From Weissella confusa (GTDB taxonomy: Bacteria > Bacillota > Bacilli > Lactobacillales > Lactobacillaceae): 64,000 bases of DNA. The stretch lies in assembly GCA_041871065.1 (NCBI GenBank), contig CP168942.1, forward strand, positions 1,520,501-1,584,500, read 5' to 3'. A program made the translations under genes and the position numbers. Below are positions 41,556-49,644 of the stretch, one piece after another. Each line of letters opens with the position of its first letter. The first letter of the stretch is position 1. The notes below the pieces were generated by a model. The model saw only the letters and a list, made by a program, of their open reading frames with translations, was not told the DNA's origin and made no database searches.

Positions 41556-41918
41556 TTAGTCTCCTAGCATGCGCACGCCTTGTACCGTTACATTAACTTC
41601 GCTAGCAACAATACCAAGCATGACATTCAAATCGTTTTTTACACGAGCTTGGACGCTCTTTGAAATTTCAGAAATTTTCATACCGTACCCAACAATGATG
41701 TGGACGTCGACAACAACGCCGTTATCTTGTTGACGAACAACGACACCCTTTGAAAAGTTGTCGCCATTCAAAATTTGGTTAACACCATCGCGTAGTGGGT
41801 TTTGGCTGGCCATACCAACAACACCATAGTTGTCAGTAGCTGCGCCCCCAACGATTGTCGCAATGACCTCGTTTTCGATTTCAATTGCACCTTGCGTTGT
41901 TTGAATCTTAACTGCCAT
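41556..41918 (-). CDS. Asp23/Gls24-family protein (YloU-like)
   Basis: 120 aa. Family pattern: GAIEIENEVIATIVGGAATDNYGVVGM at the N-terminus, VVDVHIIVGYGMKISEISKSVQ in the middle, VNVTVQGVRM at the end. In Firmicutes this gene precedes fakA (yloU-yloV), as here with 27 bp between. Linked to cell-envelope stress. GGAGG precedes the ATG. Confidence 0.92.
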   Translation of the reverse strand: MAVKIQTTQGAIEIENEVIATIVGGAATDNYGVVGMASQNPLRDGVNQILNGDNFSKGVVVRQQDNGVVVDVHIIVGYGMKISEISKSVQARVKNDLNVMLGIVASEVNVTVQGVRMLGD

Positions 41919-42023
41919 CTTGTATGACCTCCGTATAAAACTATATCTATTCTACCATATCGTAGCGTAGAAATAGGTCCTTATAGCCAATTTCGTTATA
42001 CCCTGAACAAATACCGTGTATAA

Positions 42024-42050
42024 AGAAAAAAGCCACCGTAAACGGTAGCT
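42024..42050 (-). terminator. rpmB terminator
   Basis: GCTACCG/CGGTGGC stem (one G-U) with a 4-nt loop followed by TTTTTTC on the minus strand, 8 bp after the rpmB stop. Confidence 0.85.
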
Positions 42051-42057
42051 TTATCTA

Positions 42058-42258
42058 TTAAACACGCTCAATTGAACCGTTCTTCAAACCAGCCTTCAAA
42101 GTACGAGCTGACAAGTACACCTTCTTAGGTGCTGAACCGTTAATCTTAACCGTCACCTTTTGCAAGTTTGGCTTCCAGCTACGACGGCTTGAGTTAAGGG
42201 CGTGTGAACGTTGGTTACCGAAGCGAGTACGCTTTCCGTTGACTGCATCAACTGCCAT
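42058..42258 (-). CDS. rpmB: 50S ribosomal protein L28
   Basis: 66 aa with start [15 protein letters not shown] at 42258 behind GGAGG; a five-residue longer frame start is not supported. Family segments: [24 protein letters not shown] and [11 protein letters not shown]. Monocistronic, with its own promoter and terminator; in B. subtilis it is likewise encoded opposite to or separately from the thiN/fakA genes. Confidence 0.97.
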   Translation of the reverse strand: MAVDAVNGKRTRFGNQRSHALNSSRRSWKPNLQKVTVKINGSAPKKVYLSARTLKAGLKNGSIERV

Positions 42259-42314
42259 ATGTTTACCCTCCAATCTTAAGCTCTTTTAATTCAGTGCTTT
42301 TATTTACTTGAATA

Positions 42315-42343
42315 ATAATATCAAACCCTTACTCGATGTGCAA
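42315..42343 (-). promoter_or_regulatory. rpmB promoter
   Basis: -35 TTGCAC (42338-42343), 17-bp spacer, -10 TATTAT (42315-42320). An inverted repeat shared with rpsP lies 8 bp upstream of the -35. Confidence 0.75.
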
Positions 42344-42350
42344 GGGTTTT

Positions 42351-42375
42351 GTGTAAAGTATTTTTACTTTACACG
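42351..42375. repeat. Perfect inverted repeat upstream of rpmB
   Basis: GTGTAAAGTA and TACTTTACAC, 10-bp arms around TTTT, then CG. The same element stands upstream of rpsP at 21369-21392. Confidence 0.65.
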
Positions 42376-42399
42376 ATTAAACTGTGTCGGAATTGCGAA

Positions 42400-43065
42400 T
42401 TAATCGCCTGTTTGACCAGTTAAGTCCCGACTTTCAATGACCGCAACCATCCCCGACTCAAACGAAAAGTGATTAACGTCGCCGTCAAATTCATTCGATG
42501 AGAACGAGAATGGATTACCTTGCCAGTTAGTTAGTTTGTACTTTTCATCGATCAAAGTCAAGCCTGTAACTGGTGTTAATGGCATAAATCCCAAATAATT
42601 CATGCCCGGTGTGTGCGTAATCGCATGCGTCCCAGGTAAATAGAAGGACACGCGATTCGTCCGATCAATCAGAACGACTTTCGTGGCTAACTGTTGAAAA
42701 CGTGGTTGCGTAAAAATCCAGATATTCGACAATAGTTGATCGATACGCCCCCCGGTTGCCCCATATATTTCAATGTGGTCAGGTTGTAGCTCACGTTCAA
42801 CAATATCTAATAACAATTCCGTGTCCGTCTCATCCTTTTCCGGCTTGGCACTCACGACCCGTGGCAACTGAGCCAACGTTTGTTCACGTTCACTCGGTGT
42901 CATTGAATCAAAATCACCAACCGTGAGGACCGGAACATGACCTAAGGCTAACAAACGATGTGCGCCACGATCAGCAGCCGCCCATGGGCCGGCTAACGTT
43001 CCCTGTGCGAGTTCATCCGGCCATTCCGAGATTGGACCACCGACTAGTAAGCGCAAGCGTTCCAT
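42400..43065 (-). CDS. thiN: Thiamine pyrophosphokinase
   Basis: 221 aa. Converts thiamine to thiamine diphosphate. Motifs: AAADRGAHRLLALGHVPVLTVGDFDSM (about 28-54), KPEKDETDTELLLDI near 75 and YGATGGRIDQLLSN near 100, all conserved in the family. Start shares one base with the rpe stop, as in rsgA-rpe-thiN operons of other Firmicutes. Confidence 0.95.
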   Translation of the reverse strand: MERLRLLVGGPISEWPDELAQGTLAGPWAAADRGAHRLLALGHVPVLTVGDFDSMTPSEREQTLAQLPRVVSAKPEKDETDTELLLDIVERELQPDHIEIYGATGGRIDQLLSNIWIFTQPRFQQLATKVVLIDRTNRVSFYLPGTHAITHTPGMNYLGFMPLTPVTGLTLIDEKYKLTNWQGNPFSFSSNEFDGDVNHFSFESGMVAVIESRDLTGQTGD

Positions 43066-43724
43066 TAGTCTGACGTCACTTCCTTCAAACGGGCAATCTT
43101 AGCTGCTGGGTCAACCTTGTCAAAGACGTATGAACCAGCAACCGCAACCGTTGCCCCAGCTTCGTAGGCCAACTTAGTCGTTTCGTCGTTTGCACCACCA
43201 TCGATTTCGATGTCGTAGTCATAACCCTTTTCGCGCTTGATTTCAGCCAAACGAGCAATCTTCTCCAACGTTTCAGGCAAGAACTTTTGTCCACCGAAAC
43301 CAGGGTTAACCGTCATCACCAAAACTTGGTCAACCATGTGCAAGACCGGTTCGATAGCAGCCACTGACGTACCAGGGTTGATAACAACTTCAGCCTTGAT
43401 ACCGTGGTTCTTGATTTGTTGCAAAGCACGGTGAATGTGTGGCGTTGCCTCGTAGTGCACACCGATAATATCTGAACCAGCTTCAGCAAAAACGTCAATG
43501 TAGCGTTCTGGCTGCTCAACCATCAAGTGAACATCCAAGACCATGTTAGTTACTGGACGCAAAGCCTTAACCCATGCTGGACCGTAAGAAATTGATGGTA
43601 CAAACATACCATCCATAACATCGATGTGAACAAATTCTGCCCCTGCAGATTCAATCAACTCGATGTCCTTTTGCAAATTGATGTAATCTGCAGACAAAAT
43701 TGATGGTGCTACCTTAATCGTCAT
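43065..43724 (-). CDS. rpe: Ribulose-phosphate 3-epimerase
   Basis: 219 aa TIM barrel of the pentose phosphate pathway. Motifs APSILSADYINL at the N-terminus, HIDVMDGMFVPSISYG near 33, DVHLMVEQPERYI near 64, VMTVNPGFGGQKF near 137, and IDGGANDET near 173. 21 bp downstream of rsgA. Confidence 0.97.
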   Translation of the reverse strand: MTIKVAPSILSADYINLQKDIELIESAGAEFVHIDVMDGMFVPSISYGPAWVKALRPVTNMVLDVHLMVEQPERYIDVFAEAGSDIIGVHYEATPHIHRALQQIKNHGIKAEVVINPGTSVAAIEPVLHMVDQVLVMTVNPGFGGQKFLPETLEKIARLAEIKREKGYDYDIEIDGGANDETTKLAYEAGATVAVAGSYVFDKVDPAAKIARLKEVTSD

Positions 43725-43745
43725 CTCAAAAAACCTCGTATTTTT

Positions 43746-44660
43746 CTAGTGCTTCTTATCGTGTTTATTATAAACCGGGCGGCGACCCTCAATCAAATCG
43801 TAAAACAACTTGTAGTTGTCGTAACGTGATTGCATGATTTGACCGGCGGCCAATGCTTCCTTCACTGCGCAACCGGGTTCGTTCAAGTGAACACATCCTC
43901 GGAAACGGCAGTTTGGTGACAGTTCGTTAAATTCACGGAAGTAACGCGTCAAATCACGCGCTTCCATGTCGAATACTTCGAACGCAGAGAATCCTGGGGT
44001 ATCAGCCACAAAACCGCCAAACAGCTTAATTAAGCCAACCTGACGAGTCGTGTGACGTCCACGACTCAACGCTTGTGAGACTTCACCCGTTGCCAAGTCC
44101 AATTCTGGCGCAATGTGGTTAAGCAATGTACTCTTACCCGCACCAGTTTGTCCCATCACAACTGACAACTTATCGCTCAGCATGTCTTTAACAGCCGTCA
44201 AACTAGGCTCGTCAAAAGCCTTTTCTGGCAAAATAACTTGATATCCAGCTTGGCGATAACCGTCGGCGACTGTCACCATTTCAGCCATTTCTTGCTCATT
44301 CAGCAAATCAGTCTTAGTGAAATAAATCACCGGTTCAATATCTTTTTCTTCAAGTGCGACCAGTTGACGATCAAGCAAATTACTTGACCAATCTGGCATC
44401 TTAACCGCCGTCACAACAATTGCTTGATCAACGTTAGCAACTGGTGGGCGTACCAAACTGTTATCACGCTCATCAATATCCAAAATATATCCTTCAGATT
44501 GGCTATCGGCACTAAAAGTTACCCAGTCACCAACCAAAGGCTTCATGTCACGCTTGCGGAAATTACCACGTGCTCGTGTGCGGAATAATTCTCCGTCATC
44601 AGTTAACACGTCATAAAACCCTGCCAACGCTAATTGAATTTGTCCATGATAATTTGCCAT
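43746..44660 (-). CDS. rsgA: Ribosome small subunit-dependent GTPase RsgA
   Basis: 304 aa. N-terminal OB fold, circularly permuted GTPase with G4 FTKTDLL near 113, P-loop GQTGAGKSTLLN near 171 and G3 DTPGFSAF near 218, and a C-terminal zinc-binding motif CRFRGCVHLNEPGC near 251. Assists late 30S maturation. Follows the stk gene by 28 bp. Confidence 0.96.
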   Translation of the reverse strand: MANYHGQIQLALAGFYDVLTDDGELFRTRARGNFRKRDMKPLVGDWVTFSADSQSEGYILDIDERDNSLVRPPVANVDQAIVVTAVKMPDWSSNLLDRQLVALEEKDIEPVIYFTKTDLLNEQEMAEMVTVADGYRQAGYQVILPEKAFDEPSLTAVKDMLSDKLSVVMGQTGAGKSTLLNHIAPELDLATGEVSQALSRGRHTTRQVGLIKLFGGFVADTPGFSAFEVFDMEARDLTRYFREFNELSPNCRFRGCVHLNEPGCAVKEALAAGQIMQSRYDNYKLFYDLIEGRRPVYNKHDKKH

Positions 44661-44688
44661 TTACTCTCCTATTTATTTTTGCCTAATC

Positions 44689-46494
44689 TTATTGATGAGT
44701 AGAAGATTCAGTTGTCGCGCTAGTTGCACTTGACGAACTTGAACTACTACTTGATGAAGATGACGAACTTGATGACACAGCATCAGGGTTCTGTCCCTTC
44801 GAAATGTAAATCAACAGCATCTCATTAGATGTAATCTTCGTGCCTGGGGTGATAGATTGCGCCACAATTTGATCCTTACTCATACTATCTGAATAAATCT
44901 CATTATACGTGACACTGATGCCGTTTTCATGAGCCCAAGCATCGACCGTTCCACGCGTCTTACCACTAAAGTCTGGCACTGTGTAACGGCTTACCCCAGT
45001 TGATACCTTGAATTTAACAGTTGTCTTTGATGGTACAACCTTGTCTTCGGCATCGATATTTTGCGACACGATGTAACCGGCTGGAATCGTATCATCGGCA
45101 ACCTCAGTCTGTTCAACTGTGTAGCCCTTATTCTTTAGGTTTTCAGCAACCGTCGTGTACTTCTCGTTGACGTAATCACCAAAGCGAACCTTAGCGACAC
45201 CCTTAGAAACGACCAAATCCACCTTCTTACCGGCTTCAACTGTCTTGTCAGCTGAAGGCGTTGATCGCACAACCTTACCACGCGCAATGGTTGACGAGTT
45301 AGTCGTCGTCACATCACCGAGCTTCAAGTTATTGTCTTCAAGAGCTTGCTTGGCCGCAGCTTGGGTTAAGCCACGCAAATTAGGCACGTGCACCTTGCTT
45401 GGTTGCATCGCCCCATAAATTGCTAAACCAACGACCATGGCTACAACGAAACCGAGCACCAGCCATACAAAACGCCATGGTGAGCGCTTCTTTTTCGGTG
45501 CGACCGTTGCATCAGGTAGCGGTGTAACCTTATCAGCTAACTGGTCGTCCGTTTCAGCAACCGCCTGTGGTCGCTTGGCTGCCATATCTTGAATTTGCGC
45601 TAATGGCACAACCTTCGTTGCCCCATCGGCTGCATCTTCATTCGGATCAACCCAGCGCGCCTCATCCACGCGATTAGGTGACAGTGCCGTCGCTAAATCA
45701 CTAGCCATTTCAGTTGCAGATGCATAACGACTAAGTGGATTCTTGGCTGTTGCCTTGAGAATCACGTTTTCAAGTGCCTGTGGCATTCGTGGGTCAAAGT
45801 CACGAATTGATGGCATCGGATCTTGCGTGTGTTTAACCGCAACCGCAACCGCCGTTTCACCATCAAATGGCACATGACCCGTTAACATCTCATACAGCAT
45901 CACCCCAAGTGAATAGATATCGCTTCGAACAGTCGCAATATCACCCTTCACTTGTTCAGGGGCCATGTAGTGCACTGACCCAATTGCCGTATTCGTCTGT
46001 GTCATCCCAAATGACGTCTGGGCACGGGCAATCCCAAAGTCGGTAATCTTTGCTTGCCCATTCAGGTCAATCAAGATGTTTTGTGGCTTTAGATCACGGT
46101 GCACAATACCGTTTTTATGAGCTTCAGCAACACCTGATAAGATGTCGCTCATAATTTCGATGACACGGGTCACCGGAATCGGTTGGCGTTCAGCGATGTA
46201 GCGCTTCAAGTCCATCCCTTCAACATATTCGGTTACCAAATATTGTGAACCACCATCTTCACCGTAATCGTACACTTGAATAATGTTTGAATGTACCAAA
46301 GCAGTTGTCGCTGAAATTTCATTTTCAAAGCGACGACGTACTGCCTCGTTATCACGCATATCAAGACGCATCAATTTAATTGAAACATCACGATCAAGAA
46401 TAATGTCGTGGGCGCGATAAACGTTCGCCATCCCGCCTTCGCCTAATGGTTCGACAATTCGGTAACGTCCGCCAATCATTTGATTCATTTCCAT
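44689..46494 (-). CDS. Ser/Thr protein kinase with PASTA domains (PknB/StkP type)
   Basis: 601 aa from ATG at 46494. Kinase domain with LGEGGMANVYRA, catalytic HRDLKPQN and DFGIAR; one transmembrane helix (about 343-365, FVWLVLGFVVAMVVGLAIYG); then three extracellular PASTA repeats (starting PNLRGLTQAAAKQ, RFGDYVNEKYTT, TVPDFSGKTRG) that sense muropeptides or lipid II. The C-terminus is a run of 17 Ser residues and a Ser/Thr tail. Paired with the phosphatase gene upstream, 1 bp apart; controls cell wall growth and division. Confidence 0.95.
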   Translation of the reverse strand: MEMNQMIGGRYRIVEPLGEGGMANVYRAHDIILDRDVSIKLMRLDMRDNEAVRRRFENEISATTALVHSNIIQVYDYGEDGGSQYLVTEYVEGMDLKRYIAERQPIPVTRVIEIMSDILSGVAEAHKNGIVHRDLKPQNILIDLNGQAKITDFGIARAQTSFGMTQTNTAIGSVHYMAPEQVKGDIATVRSDIYSLGVMLYEMLTGHVPFDGETAVAVAVKHTQDPMPSIRDFDPRMPQALENVILKATAKNPLSRYASATEMASDLATALSPNRVDEARWVDPNEDAADGATKVVPLAQIQDMAAKRPQAVAETDDQLADKVTPLPDATVAPKKKRSPWRFVWLVLGFVVAMVVGLAIYGAMQPSKVHVPNLRGLTQAAAKQALEDNNLKLGDVTTTNSSTIARGKVVRSTPSADKTVEAGKKVDLVVSKGVAKVRFGDYVNEKYTTVAENLKNKGYTVEQTEVADDTIPAGYIVSQNIDAEDKVVPSKTTVKFKVSTGVSRYTVPDFSGKTRGTVDAWAHENGISVTYNEIYSDSMSKDQIVAQSITPGTKITSNEMLLIYISKGQNPDAVSSSSSSSSSSSSSSSSATSATTESSTHQ

Positions 46495-46495
46495 G

Positions 46496-47236
46496 TTAGC
46501 GTGCCTCACTTTCTTGTCGGCCGATCAAGACTGTGACATTGTCTGATCCACCAGCTTCATTTGTTGCACTAATCAGTTCAGCAACTGCATCAGTAATTGT
46601 CGGTGCGTCATTAATCTTAGCCAAGATTTCCTCATCCGACACGTGCTTTGGCATGCCGTCAGTCGTCAAAACTAGCATATCACCTGGACGGGTTGCGAAT
46701 TCAAATACATCCGGTTCCGCCTCTTCAGTGACACCCAATTGACGCGTAATCACGTGACGACCAGGGTGCTTAACTGCCTCATCTTCAGTAATCGCACCAC
46801 GGCGAACCAACTCACTTGCCAAATTATGATCAACCGTCAATTGACGCAATTGACCCTCTCGAATGAGGTAAGCGCGTGAGTCACCCAAATTAGCGACAAC
46901 TAATTGATCAACCAAAATAACGGCAATTACCAAAGTCGTTGCCATACCGCGCAACGTACGGTAACGATTAGCCGTCGTTAAAATTGTTTCATTTTCTTGG
47001 GCCGCCTGACTTTGTAGCCAGTTACGAGCCGCGACAATATCATGAATGTCGGTTTGTTGCCACTCATTACCAATGTGCGAAACCGCCATGGTTGCAGCAA
47101 CATCCCCACCGTTCTCGCCTCCAACGCCATCAGCAACGATTGCTAGCTGTGCGCCAGCTTCGTTAATGAAGACGCCCACGTAATCCTGATTGTCGGCACG
47201 AACACGACCAGTATCGGACGCATACGCAATTTTCAT
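46496..47236 (-). CDS. stp: PP2C-type Ser/Thr protein phosphatase
   Basis: 246 aa. PP2C metal-binding motifs: RADNQDYVGVF near 14, VADGVGGENGGDVAA near 34, GDSRAYLIREG near 117, LTTDGMPKHV near 191, GGSDNVTVLIG near 229. Reverses phosphorylation by the kinase encoded next. Length normal. Confidence 0.96.
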   Translation of the reverse strand: MKIAYASDTGRVRADNQDYVGVFINEAGAQLAIVADGVGGENGGDVAATMAVSHIGNEWQQTDIHDIVAARNWLQSQAAQENETILTTANRYRTLRGMATTLVIAVILVDQLVVANLGDSRAYLIREGQLRQLTVDHNLASELVRRGAITEDEAVKHPGRHVITRQLGVTEEAEPDVFEFATRPGDMLVLTTDGMPKHVSDEEILAKINDAPTITDAVAELISATNEAGGSDNVTVLIGRQESEAR

Positions 47237-47271
47237 AAAAATAAGCCTTCCTTTCAGCGGTTACTTGTTAA

Positions 47272-48648
47272 TTAGGCTTGCTTCTTTTGCAACGTTGCAA
47301 TGAAGAAACCATCAGATTCAAAATCATCTGGGAACATGTGAACCATGCCACGATCGTCACGTGCATCTAAGTCGTAGGCCGTGTACGTTGGTACCAATTC
47401 GAAATCTGGGTGCTCAGCCAAGAACATGTCAACGACATCTTCGTTTTCTGAACGCAAAATCGTGCAAGTACCGTAAACCATACGTCCACCAGCCTTTAGC
47501 TTAGGCGCAGCTGCTTCCAAGATGCCCAATTGAATCTTTTGCAAGCTCAAGCTGTCTTCAATACTCTTATCGTATCGAATTTCAGGCTTACGACGCAATA
47601 GGCCAAAGCCAGAACAAGGCGCATCAACCAAAATACGGTCGAATTGTCCGTCCGCAAATGCCTCATCAACCTTACGGGCGTCCAACGTACGAGCGTTGAT
47701 ACGATCAGCCACGTGCAAACGTTCGGCGTTTTGATTAATCAAACCAACCTTGTGATCGTGAATATCTAGCGCTTCAACGTGACCACCTTCAGCCGCGTTC
47801 AAATACGTTGCAATTTGCGTCGTCTTACCACCAGGGGCAGCCGCGGCATCCAAAACTTGGTCATCAGGTTGAATGTCTAAACTAGGGGCCATCAACATCG
47901 CTGATTCGTCTTGCAACGTCACCAACCCGTCCTTAAACGCTTGTGAGCTGGCAACGTGGCCACCGGCAAGGAGCAAAGCATCCGGCGTTACCTTTGAAGG
48001 TGTGACCGTAAAGCCTTCTTCTTCCAAAATCTTCGTTGCATCGGCAACCGTCGTGACTGCCAAGTTTACACGAGCTGATTGCGCAGGCGCGTCGTTGATT
48101 GCCATCGCAATACGTGACGCCTTCTCCCAGCCCAACTCTTCCGTCAATTGGTTAATCAACCAAGTTGGCAATGACGCCTCAATTGACAAACGCTCAACCT
48201 TGTCAGTAATTTCGTCAAATGAGCGCACACCTTCACGGTCAATCGCGTGAAGCACACCCGTGACAAACTTACGAACCCCATCGTGACCGCGACGCTTGGC
48301 GATGTTAATCGCTTCGTCAAAGATAGCGTGGTTGGGCACCTTGTCCAAGAACTTCATTTGGAAAAGAGACACATACAACAATTCGCGAACCCATGGATCC
48401 AACTTTTCCGGCTTCTTCACAAATGGCGTCAACCAGTATTCCAAGGTCATGCGACGTTGAATAACACCGTAAACCATTGTTGTCATCAAGTGAACGTCAC
48501 GTTCATCCAATTCAGCTTGCTTAACCGTATTGTTCAGTTGCAAGTTTGAATAGGCACCATTACGAATCTTTTCAAGTGTTCGAATGGCCATTGCACGTGC
48601 ATTGTGCAGCTCCCATTCGGCAACTTTATTACTACTTCCCTTGCTCAT
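47272..48648 (-). CDS. rsmB: 16S rRNA m5C967 methyltransferase RsmB
   Basis: 458 aa. N-terminal NusB-like RNA-binding domain (about 10-145), then a Rossmann SAM methyltransferase with DAAAAPGGKTTQIATYL near 267, DAPCSGFGLLRRKPEIRY near 337 (active-site Cys in PC) and the second Cys in YGTCTI near 394. Overlaps the fmt 3' end by 17 bp. Confidence 0.95.
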   Translation of the reverse strand: MSKGSSNKVAEWELHNARAMAIRTLEKIRNGAYSNLQLNNTVKQAELDERDVHLMTTMVYGVIQRRMTLEYWLTPFVKKPEKLDPWVRELLYVSLFQMKFLDKVPNHAIFDEAINIAKRRGHDGVRKFVTGVLHAIDREGVRSFDEITDKVERLSIEASLPTWLINQLTEELGWEKASRIAMAINDAPAQSARVNLAVTTVADATKILEEEGFTVTPSKVTPDALLLAGGHVASSQAFKDGLVTLQDESAMLMAPSLDIQPDDQVLDAAAAPGGKTTQIATYLNAAEGGHVEALDIHDHKVGLINQNAERLHVADRINARTLDARKVDEAFADGQFDRILVDAPCSGFGLLRRKPEIRYDKSIEDSLSLQKIQLGILEAAAPKLKAGGRMVYGTCTILRSENEDVVDMFLAEHPDFELVPTYTAYDLDARDDRGMVHMFPDDFESDGFFIATLQKKQA

Positions 48649-49594
48649 CGGTAATCACCATGTCTCCTTCTTCGAACTTAGCGTGTCCATTTAGATACGC
48701 CGTTACGTCCATCTTTGGCTTACCAGCTGGTTGCAATTCATCGATTGCAATGATGTTGCCATCCCCAGCAGCTAGCCACAAATCATGCTTGCCCTTCTTA
48801 ACAACCGTTCCGGCTGGTGCCGTTGTTGTTTCGTCAATCAAGTGGGTACGTTGAATCTTCGTGCGTACACCGTTAATCGTCGTGTGGGCAATTGGGAATG
48901 GGTACAAACCACGCACATGGTTGTGAATCTCACGTGCTGAACGGCTGAAGTCCAAAATTTCTTGTTCTGGTGAAATGTTTGGTGAGAACGTCACGTCTTC
49001 TTCAGCTTGTGGTTCAGGTTGCACATCCCCAGCAATCAACTTAGGCAACGTCTCCATCAACAAATCACGTCCCAATAGACTCAACTTGTCGAACAACGTA
49101 CCTGTGTTATCGTCATCCAAGATAGGCAACGTTGCACGTGAAATCACATCACCGGCATCCATCTTCTTCACCATGTACATGATTGAGACACCTGTCTCAG
49201 CATCGCCGTTAAGCACAGCGTAGTGAATAGGTGCGCCACCACGATACTTTGGTAGCAATGATGCGTGGACGTTAATCGCCGCAATTTGTGCTGCTTCCAA
49301 CAACTTGGTTGGCAAGAATTGGCCGTACGCTGCTGTAATCAACAAATCTGGTTGCATCGCAATGACTTCAGCCATTTCCTCTGAGCCAGAAAGCTTTTCA
49401 GGTTGCAAGACCTTAATGCCTGCATCAACGGCTGCTTCCTTTACTGGCGTTGGCGTCATTACACGCTTACGACCAACTGGACGATCTGGTTGCGTCATTA
49501 CGGCCGCAACCTCGTAGTCATCATTTGCAATCAATGCATTCAAAATTGGCACAGAAAAGTTAGGGGTTCCCATAAATACAATCTTAGTTGTCAT
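48632..49594 (-). CDS. fmt: Methionyl-tRNA formyltransferase
   Basis: 320 aa from ATG at 49594 (MTTKIVFMGTPNFS) with GGAGA upstream. The catalytic region HASLLPKYRGGAPIHYAVLNGD (about 110-131) carries the Asn/His/Asp site. C-terminal OB-like domain recognises initiator tRNA. Overlaps rsmB by 17 bp; order priA-fmt-rsmB is the usual one. Confidence 0.96.
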   Translation of the reverse strand: MTTKIVFMGTPNFSVPILNALIANDDYEVAAVMTQPDRPVGRKRVMTPTPVKEAAVDAGIKVLQPEKLSGSEEMAEVIAMQPDLLITAAYGQFLPTKLLEAAQIAAINVHASLLPKYRGGAPIHYAVLNGDAETGVSIMYMVKKMDAGDVISRATLPILDDDNTGTLFDKLSLLGRDLLMETLPKLIAGDVQPEPQAEEDVTFSPNISPEQEILDFSRSAREIHNHVRGLYPFPIAHTTINGVRTKIQRTHLIDETTTAPAGTVVKKGKHDLWLAAGDGNIIAIDELQPAGKPKMDVTAYLNGHAKFEEGDMVITDEQGK

Positions 49595-49644
49595 GTTGCC
49601 AGTCTCCTTTTTATATGTATGAGGCACAAAGCCTCGTTTGTTTG

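Noticed and set aside
44700..44775. Oligo-Ser codon tract at the end of the kinase gene as a phase-variable repeat
   Set aside because: The codons are mixed (TCA, AGT, TCG, TCT), not a uniform short tandem repeat, so slippage is unlikely.
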